A stretch of DNA of 38,327 nucleotides, taken from positions 1-38,327 of the forward strand of contig JACCYC010000248.1 in NCBI GenBank assembly GCA_013696665.1, given 5' to 3'. Position 1 is the stretch's first letter; each line of letters starts with the position of its first letter. A model generated the notes under the pieces. It was not told where the DNA came from. It ran no database searches and was given only the letters and a program-made list of their open reading frames with translations. This document shows positions 17,758 through 28,243 of the stretch, piece after piece. The stretch is from Burkholderiaceae bacterium. Lineage in GTDB: Bacteria > Pseudomonadota > Gammaproteobacteria > Burkholderiales > Burkholderiaceae_F. The translations under genes and the position numbers were made by a program.

Positions 17758-18393
17758 ATGCTCAAAAGATATCTGGTGGCCGGGTTGCTTGTGTGGATCC
17801 CCCTCGCGATCACAATCTGGGTGCTCAATCTGATCGTCGGCACAATGGATCAGACGCTGCTGTTGCTCCCACCAACCTGGCGGCCCGACGCGCTTCTGCC
17901 GTTTCACATCCCTGGCCTAGGACTGCTGTTGTCGCTGGTGATCGTGCTCGCAACCGGCGTTCTGGCTGCCAACATCATCGGCGAGCGCCTGCTGCGGTGG
18001 TGGCACGGCCTGCTCAACCGGATTCCGATCGTGCGATCGATCTATTCGAGCGTCAAGCAGATTTCGGACACGCTTTTGGCGACGCGCGGCCAGTCGTTTC
18101 GCAAAGTCGTGATGATCGAGTTCCCGCAACGCGGCCAATGGACGCTTGGTTTCGTCGTCGGTTCGCCGGGTATCAAGATTTCGGAAATTACGGCTTCAAA
18201 TGCGATCACGGTGTACGTGCCTACTGCCCCGAATCCGACGTCGGGATATGTATTGGTGCTGCGGCCGGAAGATGTGCGCGAAGTCGACATCAGTGTTGAC
18301 GATGCGCTTAAGTTTCATATTTCGCTTGGCGTCGTTTCGCCGCGCGTCAGCACTCGCGTCCCGCGCTCCGCGGTCGCCAACCCGTTGACTTAA
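17758..18393 (+). CDS. DUF502 family membrane protein
   Basis: [62 protein letters not shown] typical of DUF502; sits between fmdB-like and aspS. Confidence 0.88.
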   Translation: MLKRYLVAGLLVWIPLAITIWVLNLIVGTMDQTLLLLPPTWRPDALLPFHIPGLGLLLSLVIVLATGVLAANIIGERLLRWWHGLLNRIPIVRSIYSSVKQISDTLLATRGQSFRKVVMIEFPQRGQWTLGFVVGSPGIKISEITASNAITVYVPTAPNPTSGYVLVLRPEDVREVDISVDDALKFHISLGVVSPRVSTRVPRSAVANPLT

Positions 18394-18430
18394 GTTGCGT
18401 GTCTGCAAAAGCGCACACACATTCCTGAAC

Positions 18431-20254
18431 ATGAAACGTACTGAATACGCGGGCCTGGTCGACGCGACGTTTGTTGGCAAGACGGTGACCTTGTTCGGCT
18501 GGGTGCACCGTCGGCGGGACCACGGCGGCGTGATCTTCATAGACCTGCGCGATCGTGAGGGGATGGTGCAGGTGGTATGCGACCCTGATAGCGCTGATGT
18601 GTTTGCATCGGCTGAAAAAATCCGCAGCGAATATTGTCTTCAGGTCGTGGGAGAAGTCAGGCGCCGGCCCGAGGGCACCGTCAACACAACGCTGGTGTCA
18701 GGCGAAGTGGAAGTGCTGTGCCGTGAGCTCACCATCCTGAACCCGTCGGTGCCGATACCATTTCAGCTTGACGACGACAATTTGTCCGAGACGACGCGCC
18801 TGACCCATCGGGTTCTGGATTTGCGTCGGCCGGCGATGCAAAAAAACATGATGCTGCGGTATCGGGTCAGCATGGCGGTGCGCAAATATCTCGACGCCGC
18901 CGGCTTTATCGACATCGAAACGCCGATGCTCACGCGCAGCACGCCCGAAGGCGCGCGCGACTATCTCGTACCGTCACGGGTGCATCCCGGCGCTTTTTTC
19001 GCGTTGCCGCAGTCGCCGCAGCTCTTCAAGCAGCTGCTGATGGTTGCCGGCTTCGATCGCTACTACCAGATCGTCAAATGTTTTCGCGACGAAGATCTGC
19101 GTGCAGATAGGCAGCCCGAATTCACGCAGATCGATATTGAAACTTCGTTCGTCGACGAAGTTCGGATCCGCGAAATGATGGAAGAAATGATCCGTGTCGT
19201 GTTCGACGAAGTGCTTGCAGTGAAGCTGCCCGCTCCATTTCCGGTGATGAGTCATGCCGACGCGATGCGGCAGTATGGGTCTGACAAGCCTGATTTGCGG
19301 ATTGGTCTGCAGCTGACCGACTTGACCGACGCGATGGGCGACGTGGATTTCAAGGTGTTCAGAAATGCTGCGGAAATGAAGGACGGCAAGGTCGTCGCGC
19401 TGCGGATACCGGGCGGTGGCGAACTGCCTCGCTCCGAGATCGATGCATACACGACCTTTGTCAAGATTTACGGGGCCAAGGGTCTTGCATACGTTAAGGT
19501 CAACCAAGTCGCCAACGACGCTGAAAAAATGCGCCAGGGGTTGCAGAGCCCGATCATCAAGAACCTGCATGATGCGTCACTGGCCGCCATCGTCGAGCGC
19601 ACGGGTGCAAATGACGGCGACCTGATCTTCTTCGGAGCTGATCGCGCCAAGGTTGTCTACGACGCGCTCGGAGCATTGCGTATGAAGATCGGGCACAGCG
19701 AATTCGGCCGCGCGCGCGGACTGTCGAGCGAGGGCTGGCGCCCGCTGTGGGTCGTTGACTTTCCGATGTTTGAGTACGACGAAGAGGGTCAGCGGTATGT
19801 CGCGGCCCATCATCCGTTCACGAGTCCGAAGGATGGCCACGAGGATCACCTTGCAACCGATCCGGCGCGCGCTCTAGCCAAGGCCTATGACATGGTGCTC
19901 AATGGCTGGGAGATCGGCGGAGGGTCGATCCGCATTCACCGCGAGGAAGTTCAGAGCAAGGTCTTCCGTGCTTTGAAGATCGACGCTGAGGAAGCGGGTG
20001 AGAAATTCGGTTTCCTGCTCGACGCACTTCAGTACGGCGCTCCTCCGCATGGCGGCATCGCCTTTGGGCTCGACCGAATCGTCACGTTAATGGCGGGAGC
20101 CGAATCGATCCGCGATGTGATCGCATTCCCGAAGACGCAGCGCGCGCAATGTTTGCTGACGCAGGCACCCAGTACTGTCGATGAAAAGCAGCTGCGGGAG
20201 CTGCACATTCGCGTGCGCGGCGAGTCCAAGACTGTGGAACCGCGAGTGGCCTAG
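18431..20254 (+). CDS. aspS: Aspartyl-tRNA synthetase
   Basis: [79 protein letters not shown]. Confidence 0.97.
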   Translation: MKRTEYAGLVDATFVGKTVTLFGWVHRRRDHGGVIFIDLRDREGMVQVVCDPDSADVFASAEKIRSEYCLQVVGEVRRRPEGTVNTTLVSGEVEVLCRELTILNPSVPIPFQLDDDNLSETTRLTHRVLDLRRPAMQKNMMLRYRVSMAVRKYLDAAGFIDIETPMLTRSTPEGARDYLVPSRVHPGAFFALPQSPQLFKQLLMVAGFDRYYQIVKCFRDEDLRADRQPEFTQIDIETSFVDEVRIREMMEEMIRVVFDEVLAVKLPAPFPVMSHADAMRQYGSDKPDLRIGLQLTDLTDAMGDVDFKVFRNAAEMKDGKVVALRIPGGGELPRSEIDAYTTFVKIYGAKGLAYVKVNQVANDAEKMRQGLQSPIIKNLHDASLAAIVERTGANDGDLIFFGADRAKVVYDALGALRMKIGHSEFGRARGLSSEGWRPLWVVDFPMFEYDEEGQRYVAAHHPFTSPKDGHEDHLATDPARALAKAYDMVLNGWEIGGGSIRIHREEVQSKVFRALKIDAEEAGEKFGFLLDALQYGAPPHGGIAFGLDRIVTLMAGAESIRDVIAFPKTQRAQCLLTQAPSTVDEKQLRELHIRVRGESKTVEPRVA

Positions 20255-20266
20255 CGCGTCGGACGG

Positions 20267-20728
20267 ATGAAGCTTCCGGAGTCGGTGCTGGTCGTTATTC
20301 ACACGCCAGCATTGGACGTGCTGCTGGTCGAGCGAACAGACCACCCGGGTTTCTGGCAGTCGATCACTGGCAGCCGCAATACCGCCGGCGAGCCTTTGCG
20401 GACCACATGTGTGCGTGAAGTCGCCGAAGAAACGGGGCTTATCGTGTCACCCGATCAACTCGATGACTGGCACCTTAGCCATCGTTTCCGTATTTACGAG
20501 GACTGGCGTCATCGGTATGCATTGGGTGTTACGCACAATACGGAGCATGTTTTCGCGCTTTGCTTGCCGCGCACGTTTGCTCCACGACTCGATCCCCGGG
20601 AGCATCTTGCCTATCGCTGGCTTAAGTGGCATGAAGCAGCCGAAGCGTGTTTCTCATGGTCTAACGCCGATGCGATCCGGCGATTGCACGTTGGGGCACC
20701 GGGTTGTCAGGCAACTGCTCGCGGTTAG
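20267..20728 (+). CDS. nudB: Nudix hydrolase, dihydroneopterin triphosphate diphosphatase-like
   Basis: Nudix box GSRNTAGEPLRTTCVREVAEETGL; position immediately after aspS. Confidence 0.82.
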   Translation: MKLPESVLVVIHTPALDVLLVERTDHPGFWQSITGSRNTAGEPLRTTCVREVAEETGLIVSPDQLDDWHLSHRFRIYEDWRHRYALGVTHNTEHVFALCLPRTFAPRLDPREHLAYRWLKWHEAAEACFSWSNADAIRRLHVGAPGCQATARG

Positions 20729-21326
20729 CCTCGCGTTTTACGGGCTGCTCGGCGCGCATGCCGCCAGCGAAGCGCAAAGCTTGCCCGTCATTTCCGTCGA
20801 GCGCGACGGCGATACGTTTCACGTGACAGCACGCGCCAGTGTCGCAGTCGATCCGCGCATTGCGTGGGATACGATTACCGACTATGAACACATGCGCGAA
20901 TTCCTCCCGAATATCGACCGCTCACGGGTTGTTTCGCGCAACGGCGCGCGCGTCGTCGTCGAGCATGTTGGCCAGTTTCCACTGTTCCTGTTCGACATTC
21001 CGGTGCGTGTGCGTCTCGCGGTGACTCAACAGCCGTATGAGCGCGTCGTCGCGCGCTCCGAATCGGGCGACATCGATGGTGAGCCGCAGACACTTCGATC
21101 GTTTTCAGGCAGCTACGAGTTGACGGTGGTAACGATCGAACGTCGTGCGGGAGTCCGGCTCGTCTACGAGTCGCATTTCGAGATGGCCGAACCGTTGCCG
21201 CCAATCGTCGGTGATCTGTTCGGCACAGCGATGGTGACCAAGACGGTGCGCCGGCAGTTCGAGGCAATGCTGCGCGAGATGGCGCGCCGACAGGCGGCGC
21301 GTGCGTCAATCGAAAAGCCGCAATGA
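20691..21326 (+). CDS. Secreted SRPBCC (START-like) family protein
   Basis: Signal-like LLAVSLAFYGLLGAHAASEAQ, then VDPRIAWDTITDYEHMREFLPNIDRSRVV. TTG start at 20691 proposed, overlapping the nudB 3' end. Confidence 0.75.
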   Translation: MGHRVVRQLLAVSLAFYGLLGAHAASEAQSLPVISVERDGDTFHVTARASVAVDPRIAWDTITDYEHMREFLPNIDRSRVVSRNGARVVVEHVGQFPLFLFDIPVRVRLAVTQQPYERVVARSESGDIDGEPQTLRSFSGSYELTVVTIERRAGVRLVYESHFEMAEPLPPIVGDLFGTAMVTKTVRRQFEAMLREMARRQAARASIEKPQ

Positions 21327-22801
21327 TCTCTGCCGCACGCATCGGGTGGCCTCGACTGGCAGTACCAGGCCTGTGGCTCATGCTCGCGCTCGGAGGATGC
21401 GCAACCGTCGACCCGTACGCGGCGGCGCCGATGATGCAGCATCTCGATCGCGATGATGCAGTTGGCTACTGCGCGCGCCTATTCGCCGATGCCGATCGGC
21501 GGGTTGATTCTCTCGGGGTTCGCGATGCCGAAGCGCCGAGAATAGAAGGCTTCCCCTATCTGCGCGTCGACCGCTTCAGCGCCGCGCTTGCTGGCCGCGC
21601 TAAAAGCGCGGCGCAGCAGGATGCATGGCGCACGCGCTTACAGCAGCTAGACGAAATCGGACGCGATACCGAGCTGCCGAATGCCGCGGTGAGCATTGAA
21701 GACCTGCGACGCTGCCGCTCGCTGCTCGCCGCTGCCGATACTGCGGCATTCGGGCCGCTGCAGCGCGCGGCGAAGGTGCCCGTTAACTACAGCAGTGCGA
21801 TGCGCACTGTCGGCGTGTACCCGCTCGCTCGACTGCTGTTTGCCGCGGGCGTATCCACATGGCAGAAGGAAATCCAATCGGTGTTCGCCGCGCCGATCGA
21901 TGCGTTGCCCGTAAAGGGTCGGCTGCAAACCTATGTGCCCCGGGTTCAGACATTCGCTAACGTAGGACCGCTCGCGCAAGATGCATTGGGAGTGCCGGTG
22001 CTATCGCGCATCGACCTCGATGCTTTGCTGGCGCGACACGCGCCGGAACTTCAGATCGACGTCGACGCACCCTATGACTTGCCCGGTGCCTTGACGCTTG
22101 ATGCCGATGACCGCGTGACGGTTGACCACGCGGCGCCGGTTGCCTACACACGATTGGCCTACACGGTGATCGGGGGCTTGATTCATCCGCAGCTGATCTA
22201 CACGTTCTGGTTCAGCGAACGCCCGAGACGCGGCGAATTGGACCTTCTGTCGGGCCAGCTGGACGGCGTTGTATGGCGCGTCACTCTTGATAATGAGGGC
22301 GCGGCGCTTGTCTACGACAGCATGCACGCCTGCGGGTGTTATCACCTATTTTTCCCTACCGAGAGGGTCGCGGCGCGCCCGTTGCCTGCAACACTTGACG
22401 AGAGTCTGTTCATTCCACAGCAGGTGCGGCGTGTCGAGCGCCACGAACGGATCAAGTTGCGGATCGAGTCGGGCACACATTACCTACAACGCGTGCAGGT
22501 CATCTCGACAAGCGAAGCATCGGCGACGCAAGCATCGGCAACGACGGCGGTTCCGTACATGCTGCAGGACGAGCGCACCGTCACGATGCTTGGGCGTCGT
22601 GGCGATGGAACGCGCAGCGCTTTCGGCCCCGATGGGCTTGTTGCGGGGAGCGAGCGCGCGGAGCGATGGTTTTTTTGGCCGATGGGCATCGTGTCGGCCG
22701 GGCAGATGCGGCAATGGGGACACCACGCAACTGCATTTGTCGGTCGTAGACACTTTGACGACCCACTGCTTTTCGACGTTTATTTCGAGATTGTTCACTA
22801 G
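21323..22801 (+). CDS. Large hypothetical lipoprotein
   Basis: Lipobox LALGGC in MLALGGCATVDPYA; ATGA overlap with the upstream SRPBCC gene. Confidence 0.75.
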   Translation: MISAARIGWPRLAVPGLWLMLALGGCATVDPYAAAPMMQHLDRDDAVGYCARLFADADRRVDSLGVRDAEAPRIEGFPYLRVDRFSAALAGRAKSAAQQDAWRTRLQQLDEIGRDTELPNAAVSIEDLRRCRSLLAAADTAAFGPLQRAAKVPVNYSSAMRTVGVYPLARLLFAAGVSTWQKEIQSVFAAPIDALPVKGRLQTYVPRVQTFANVGPLAQDALGVPVLSRIDLDALLARHAPELQIDVDAPYDLPGALTLDADDRVTVDHAAPVAYTRLAYTVIGGLIHPQLIYTFWFSERPRRGELDLLSGQLDGVVWRVTLDNEGAALVYDSMHACGCYHLFFPTERVAARPLPATLDESLFIPQQVRRVERHERIKLRIESGTHYLQRVQVISTSEASATQASATTAVPYMLQDERTVTMLGRRGDGTRSAFGPDGLVAGSERAERWFFWPMGIVSAGQMRQWGHHATAFVGRRHFDDPLLFDVYFEIVH

Positions 22802-22833
22802 GACTCAGGCGAAATGGTTCTTCCGTCTCAATC

Positions 22834-23643
22834 ATGAAGCTTCGCGTCGCCACCTACAACATTCACAAGGGCGTGATGGGACTGCAGCAGAAAGTCCGGA
22901 TTCACGACGTCAAGCTCGCTTTGCATTCGATTAACGCGGATATTGTTTTTCTGCAGGAAGTGCAGGACAAAAACGATCGCATGGTCAGCCGCAATGGCTA
23001 CCCCCAGGGAACACAGCTCGACTTCCTCTGCACGGGCAACTATCTGCATCGTGCGTATGGGATGAACGCGGTCTACCCGCACGGCCATCACGGCAATGCA
23101 ATTGTTTCGCGTCACGCGATCGGCCGCCATTTGAATCACGATATTTCAGACCACGCGCTCGAGAAGCGAGGACTGTTACACGCGGTGTCGCATGTCAAAA
23201 CGGTAAAGGGCCCGCTTGACATTCATCTGATCAATACGCATTTCGGCCTGATCAAGCGCAGCCGCGTGCGGCAGGCCGAGTTTCTGATCCAGTTCGTGAA
23301 ATCCGAAATTCCGAACAAAGCGCCGCTGATCATCGCCGGCGACTTTAATGACTGGCAGCACGGCGTAGACGAGGTCCTGCATCGAGAGCTCGATGTGTTC
23401 GAAGCAGCGTCTGAATTCAACCGCCGTCAATCGAAGCCGCGATTGCGCGACCGGCTCGTGCCCTGGCGCGAGTTGCCTCGTTCACACGTAGCGCGTACGT
23501 ATCCGAGCGTGATGCCATGGCTGCAACTCGATCGCATTTACCTGCGCGGGTTCAAAGTCAGCGATGTGCATGTGCCGAAAGGGGTCGAGTGGCGTAAGCG
23601 CTCCGACCATATGCCATTGATCGCGGACCTGGAAGTCGCTTGA
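22834..23643 (+). CDS. Endonuclease/exonuclease/phosphatase family protein
   Basis: LRVATYNIHKGVMG, DIVFLQEVQDKN, IIAGDFNDWQ, RSDHMPLIADLEV. Confidence 0.92.
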   Translation: MKLRVATYNIHKGVMGLQQKVRIHDVKLALHSINADIVFLQEVQDKNDRMVSRNGYPQGTQLDFLCTGNYLHRAYGMNAVYPHGHHGNAIVSRHAIGRHLNHDISDHALEKRGLLHAVSHVKTVKGPLDIHLINTHFGLIKRSRVRQAEFLIQFVKSEIPNKAPLIIAGDFNDWQHGVDEVLHRELDVFEAASEFNRRQSKPRLRDRLVPWRELPRSHVARTYPSVMPWLQLDRIYLRGFKVSDVHVPKGVEWRKRSDHMPLIADLEVA

Positions 23644-23644
23644 T

Positions 23645-24904
23645 ATGAGCGGCGAAGCGTTGCGCGAGCCGCCAGCAGCGCGGCCTGCGCGGCGCGCGTT
23701 TCGGCGTCCGTTCGATCGCAGCACTGCGCGGCCGCTTGTTTTCAGCGGCAACCGGCTCGAGCTTTTGAAAAACGGCGAACAGTATTTTCCGAAGCTGCTC
23801 GAGGCTTTTGAGAATGCAACACGGTCGATCTACCTTGAGACCTACATCTTCGAACTCGATAGTGTCGGGGAGCGTGTCGCTGATGCGCTGGCTGCTGCGA
23901 GCCGGCGCGGCGTCGATGTCCATCTGTTGATCGACGGCTTCGGCTCGGTCGTCACAGCAGATGCGCTGCTCGCGCGTTTGCGACCGCACGGCGCAAAGGT
24001 CATGGTGTTTCGCCGCACGCGGTGGTATCGGCTTGAGCGCCGGCTGTTGCGCCGGCTGCATCGGAAGATCGCATTGATCGATGATCGCGTCGCGTTTGTC
24101 GGCGGCATCAATATCATCGACGACCATCATCATCACGACCCGGAACCGGTGCGCGCTACGTTGGGACCGCGCTTTGACTTCGCAGTTCGTTGTGAGGGAC
24201 CGTTGGTGGCGGCGGTCGCCCTGACGGTCACGCGCCTTTGGTGGACGGTGTCGGTTCTGCAGATGAAGCGCCGACCGACGTGGCGGCCGTATCCGCCGGA
24301 GCTGCAGCCCGTCGTGGGTACCGGCGGACGCGCTGCCCTGCTGCTGCGAGACAACCTGCGCAATAGAAGCACGATCGAGCACGCGTACCTGGACGCATTT
24401 TCGCGGGCGCGTAGCGACGTGCTGATCGCCAATGCTTACTTTCTGCCGGGCAAGAAATTCCGCGATGCGTTGTGTGCAATGGCTGAGCGAGGAGTTCGCG
24501 TGCGCCTGTTACTGCAGGGGCGCGTCGAATATCGCCTGCAGCATTACGCGCAGCAGGCGTTGTACGGAGACCTGGTCAAGTGTGGCGTCGAGATCTTCGA
24601 GTACACGCCCAGCTATCTGCATGCCAAGGTCGCCGTGGTCGATGACAAGTGGGCGACCGTCGGTTCGAGCAATATCGATCCATACAGTCTGCTGCTGGCG
24701 CGCGAGGCCAACATTGCTGTGTACGACGAAAAATTTGCGCGCCAGTTGCGGCACGAACTTGAGCTGGCCATTGTTAACGAGTCGACGTCGGTCGACGCGG
24801 ACGCATGCGCCCGCCGCAGCTGGTTGCGGCGGACGTTAAGCTGGATTGCCTATCAGATGGTGCGCGGCCTTACGCTGATTGCGACGCGGCGCGCGGATGC
24901 TTAG
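23645..24904 (+). CDS. clsB: Cardiolipin synthase ClsB-like (phospholipase D family)
   Basis: Two HKD motifs: HRKIALIDDRVAFVGGINI and HAKVAVVDDKWATVGSSNID; preceded by an EEP protein. Confidence 0.9.
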   Translation: MSGEALREPPAARPARRAFRRPFDRSTARPLVFSGNRLELLKNGEQYFPKLLEAFENATRSIYLETYIFELDSVGERVADALAAASRRGVDVHLLIDGFGSVVTADALLARLRPHGAKVMVFRRTRWYRLERRLLRRLHRKIALIDDRVAFVGGINIIDDHHHHDPEPVRATLGPRFDFAVRCEGPLVAAVALTVTRLWWTVSVLQMKRRPTWRPYPPELQPVVGTGGRAALLLRDNLRNRSTIEHAYLDAFSRARSDVLIANAYFLPGKKFRDALCAMAERGVRVRLLLQGRVEYRLQHYAQQALYGDLVKCGVEIFEYTPSYLHAKVAVVDDKWATVGSSNIDPYSLLLAREANIAVYDEKFARQLRHELELAIVNESTSVDADACARRSWLRRTLSWIAYQMVRGLTLIATRRADA

Positions 24905-24930
24905 GCTGAAATAAGATCAGCAGGTTCGCG

Positions 24931-25476
24931 TCATGGCTTAGACGGCCCGCGCAGTAACGCGTGCACTGCGCCAGCAATGACTTCCTCCACTTCAAAACTG
25001 ATGTCCATGTGCACCGTGTCGTGTTCCTCGATGCCCGGACGCTCGAGCGTTAGCAGCTGGCTTGCGAGCAGCCGGCTCGGCATAAAGTGTCCGTGACGGG
25101 TCGCCATTCGCGATTCGATCAGGTCCGCAGGCCCGTCGAGAAAAACGAAGCGAACCGCTGGCGCTGCGGCGCGGATGCGATTGCGATAGGCGCGCTTTAA
25201 CGCCGAACATGCAGCCACCACGCCGCGCGGCGACTGTGCTGCGTTGGCAAGCCGTGCGCCGATCCGATCGAGCCACGGCCAGCGGTCTGCATCAGTCAGC
25301 GCAATGCCCGCTTGCATCAGGCTTACGCTTTGCTGTGAGTGCAGGCTGTCGCCGTCGATAAAATCAAGTCCGAGGGTGTTGGCAATTCCGTCTGCCACAG
25401 TCGACTTGCCGGAGCCCGATACGCCCATCACAACGACCGTGATGCGGCAGGTTTTATCGGGCGGCACAGGATCCAT
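24931..25476 (-). CDS. Gluconokinase
   Basis: VVMGVSGSGKSTVADGIA P-loop, FIDGDSLHSQQSVSLMQAGIALTDADRWPWL, CSALKRAYRNRIR, HFMPSRLLASQLLTLE. Confidence 0.93.
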   Translation of the reverse strand: MDPVPPDKTCRITVVVMGVSGSGKSTVADGIANTLGLDFIDGDSLHSQQSVSLMQAGIALTDADRWPWLDRIGARLANAAQSPRGVVAACSALKRAYRNRIRAAAPAVRFVFLDGPADLIESRMATRHGHFMPSRLLASQLLTLERPGIEEHDTVHMDISFEVEEVIAGAVHALLRGPSKP

Positions 25477-25526
25477 TTTTTCGGAGCATAAGCGGGCTCT
25501 TCGTTCCTGATTGAGCCGGGGGGTTG

Positions 25527-26585
25527 ATGTCACTGTTGCCGCTAATTGTTGCAAGACCCGAGGGGTTGTACTGCCCGCCTGGAGATTTCTACATCGATCC
25601 GTGGCGGCCGGTCAATCGTGCTGTGATAACGCATGCGCATGGAGATCACGCGCGCGGCGGCCATGCCAGTTATCTGGCGGCGAGTTCGGCCGCACACGTC
25701 CTGCGCACGCGGCTCGGTGATATTTCGCTGCAGACGACCGAGTACGCGGAGCCGATCGGTATCAATGGTGTGCGGGTGTCGTTACATCCTGCGGGCCATG
25801 TGCTGGGCTCGTCTCAAGTTCGAATAGAGAGCAAGGGCCGAGTCTGGGTCGCTTCTGGCGACTACAAGCTGAACGCAGACGCTACCTGCGTGCCGTTTGA
25901 ACCGATTCCATGCGATGCCTTCATCACCGAGTCAACCTTTGGTTTGCCAATTTACCGTTGGGATGACTCACAGGTCGTGTTTGCCGATATCAATGCCTGG
26001 TGGAGCGCAAACGCGGACAGTGGGCGCGCATCGGTTCTGTTTTGTTACGCGTTCGGCAAGGCTCAGCGCATTCTGTCGGGCATTGATCCAACGATCGGCC
26101 GGGTTGTTGTGCATGGCGCAGTCGAGCCACTGAACCGCGCTTATCGCGCAAGTGGCGTGGCATTGCCCCCCACACAGCTTGTATCCGAAACCGACAAGGC
26201 CGATTTGTCGCGCGCACTGATACTTGCACCACCGTCGGCACAAGGCTCCCCGTGGCTGCGTCGCTTTGGCGATTACTCGGACGCGTTTGCATCGGGCTGG
26301 ATGCGACTGCGCGGCACGCGCCGCCGCCGCGCGCTCGACCGCGGCTTCGTTTTATCGGATCACGCGGATTGGCCCGGTCTGATGACCGCAATCGACGCCA
26401 CCGGAGCGGAGCAGGTGATCGTGACGCATGGGCAAATTCCAGTGTTGGTGCGATGGCTGAACGAACAGGGGCTGGACGCTTCTGCCTTCGAGACGGAATA
26501 CGGTGATGAGGAAGTCGGCGATGTGCAGCCTGCGGCAGCGCAAACCGATGTCGTCAGCGAACCCGAGCCCCGCACCACTGAATGA
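25527..26585 (+). CDS. Ligase-associated DNA exonuclease (metallo-beta-lactamase / mRNA 3'-end-processing-like fold)
   Basis: ITHAHGDHARGGHASYLA (HxHxDH), LHPAGHVLGSSQVRIE, VASGDYK; ATGA overlap with the ligase gene. Confidence 0.9.
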   Translation: MSLLPLIVARPEGLYCPPGDFYIDPWRPVNRAVITHAHGDHARGGHASYLAASSAAHVLRTRLGDISLQTTEYAEPIGINGVRVSLHPAGHVLGSSQVRIESKGRVWVASGDYKLNADATCVPFEPIPCDAFITESTFGLPIYRWDDSQVVFADINAWWSANADSGRASVLFCYAFGKAQRILSGIDPTIGRVVVHGAVEPLNRAYRASGVALPPTQLVSETDKADLSRALILAPPSAQGSPWLRRFGDYSDAFASGWMRLRGTRRRRALDRGFVLSDHADWPGLMTAIDATGAEQVIVTHGQIPVLVRWLNEQGLDASAFETEYGDEEVGDVQPAAAQTDVVSEPEPRTTE

Positions 26586-28243
26586 AGCGTTTCGCACGGC
26601 TTTTCAACGAGCTCGACACTTCGACGTCGACGCGCTCCAAAGTAGAAGCCCTGAAGCGGTACTTTGCCATTGCGCCCGCAGGCGATGCCGCATGGGGGGT
26701 GTACTTCCTCGCCGGTGGCAAACCGCGCCAGGCGATCAATTCGCGTGTGCTTCGCGAGTTTGCGATCAGTGCGACGGGCCTGCCGGATTGGCTGTTTGAA
26801 GAAAGCTACCAAGCCGTGGGCGACGTTGCCGAAACAATAGCTTTGTTGCTGCCGCCGCCGACGCGCAGCGGCGACGGTTCGCTCGTGCACTGGGTCGAGG
26901 AACGCTTGCTGCCGCTGCGCGGAAAGGCGCCGGCCGACGTTCTCGCCGCGCTGCGCGATTACGTTGACGAACTCGACACCGCCGAGCGGTTCTTGCTGAT
27001 CAAGTTGATTGGCGGCGGGTTCCGGGTCGGCGTCTCGAGGTTGCTGATCACGCGGGCGCTGGCGGAACACTCAGGGCTCGACGCGAAAGTCATCGCGCAG
27101 CGAATGATCGGCTTTACCGACATCAGCGTCGCCCCGAGCGCCGAGCGCTTTTTGTTGCTGGTGGATGCCGGTAACCAGGTGATCGCCGACGGTCACCCGT
27201 ATCCATTTTTTCTGGCTCACGCGTTGACGTTGCCGGTCGCACGATTGTCTGTCGAGCTCGGGCCGCTATCGGACTGGCTGGTCGAGTGGAAGTACGACGG
27301 CATCCGAGCGCAGCTCGTCAAGCGTGCCGGCAAGGTGTGGTTATGGTCACGCGGTGAGGAACTGATCACCGAGCGATTTCCGGAAATCGCCGATCGGGCG
27401 CACTCGCTGCCTAACGGTACCGTGCTCGACGGGGAAATTCTGGTGTGGCGCGACGGCGCGCCGCAACCGTTTGCGCTGCTGCAGAAGCGCGTGACGCGCA
27501 AGTCGGTGACGCCACGCGTGCTGCAGGACGCACCGGCGGTCTTTGTCGCCTACGACGTTCTGGAAAGTGATGGCGAAGACCAGCGCCTGCATCCACAACG
27601 CGAGCGGCGGAGCCGACTGGAGCAGCTTGCTGCAAACCGCGCGGTCCAGATGTCGACGCGCGTCGATGCTCCGTCCTGGGAGGCCCTGGCCGTGGCGCGC
27701 GAAACTTCGCGCGAGCGCGGCGTCGAAGGTCTGATGCTCAAGCATGTTGATTCGACGTATCGCGTGGGTCGCACGAAGGCGGCAAACGCAAACTGGTGGA
27801 AATGGAAGATCGATCCGTACGCCGTGGACGCGGTGCTTGTCTACGCGCAGCGTGGTCACGGCCGGCGCGCGAGCCTCTACTCCGACTATACGTTTGCCGT
27901 ATGGAACAATGATTCTGCTGCGAGCGAACGGACGCTGGTGCCTTTCACCAAGGCGTACTCCGGTTTGACCGATCAGGAAATCAATCAAGTCGACGCTGCA
28001 ATTCGCCGTACGACGATCGAAAAGTTCGGCCCGGTGCGAAGCGTGACGCCCACCATGGTGTTCGAAATTGGCTTTGAAGGTATTCAGCGCTCACCGCGTC
28101 ACAAAAGCGGAATCGCGGTCAGATTTCCCCGGATGCTGCGCTGGCGGCAGGACAAGCCGATCGGAGAGGCCGACACGCTGAACACGTTGCAGTCGCTGCT
28201 ATCGGCGGCCGACAACGCGCTGTTGCGCAGTTCTGTAGCGTGA
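26582..28243 (+). CDS. ATP-dependent DNA ligase
   Basis: Adenylation motif [53 protein letters not shown]. Confidence 0.94.
   Translation: MKRFARLFNELDTSTSTRSKVEALKRYFAIAPAGDAAWGVYFLAGGKPRQAINSRVLREFAISATGLPDWLFEESYQAVGDVAETIALLLPPPTRSGDGSLVHWVEERLLPLRGKAPADVLAALRDYVDELDTAERFLLIKLIGGGFRVGVSRLLITRALAEHSGLDAKVIAQRMIGFTDISVAPSAERFLLLVDAGNQVIADGHPYPFFLAHALTLPVARLSVELGPLSDWLVEWKYDGIRAQLVKRAGKVWLWSRGEELITERFPEIADRAHSLPNGTVLDGEILVWRDGAPQPFALLQKRVTRKSVTPRVLQDAPAVFVAYDVLESDGEDQRLHPQRERRSRLEQLAANRAVQMSTRVDAPSWEALAVARETSRERGVEGLMLKHVDSTYRVGRTKAANANWWKWKIDPYAVDAVLVYAQRGHGRRASLYSDYTFAVWNNDSAASERTLVPFTKAYSGLTDQEINQVDAAIRRTTIEKFGPVRSVTPTMVFEIGFEGIQRSPRHKSGIAVRFPRMLRWRQDKPIGEADTLNTLQSLLSAADNALLRSSVA

Noticed and set aside
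17465-17843. Opposite-strand and alternate-frame ORFs over the FmdB tail
   Set aside because: Produced by the low-complexity repetitive tail, not independent genes.
23558-24382. 274-aa minus-strand ORF
   Set aside because: Antisense to clsB-like gene with HKD motifs; an artefact of high-GC codon usage.
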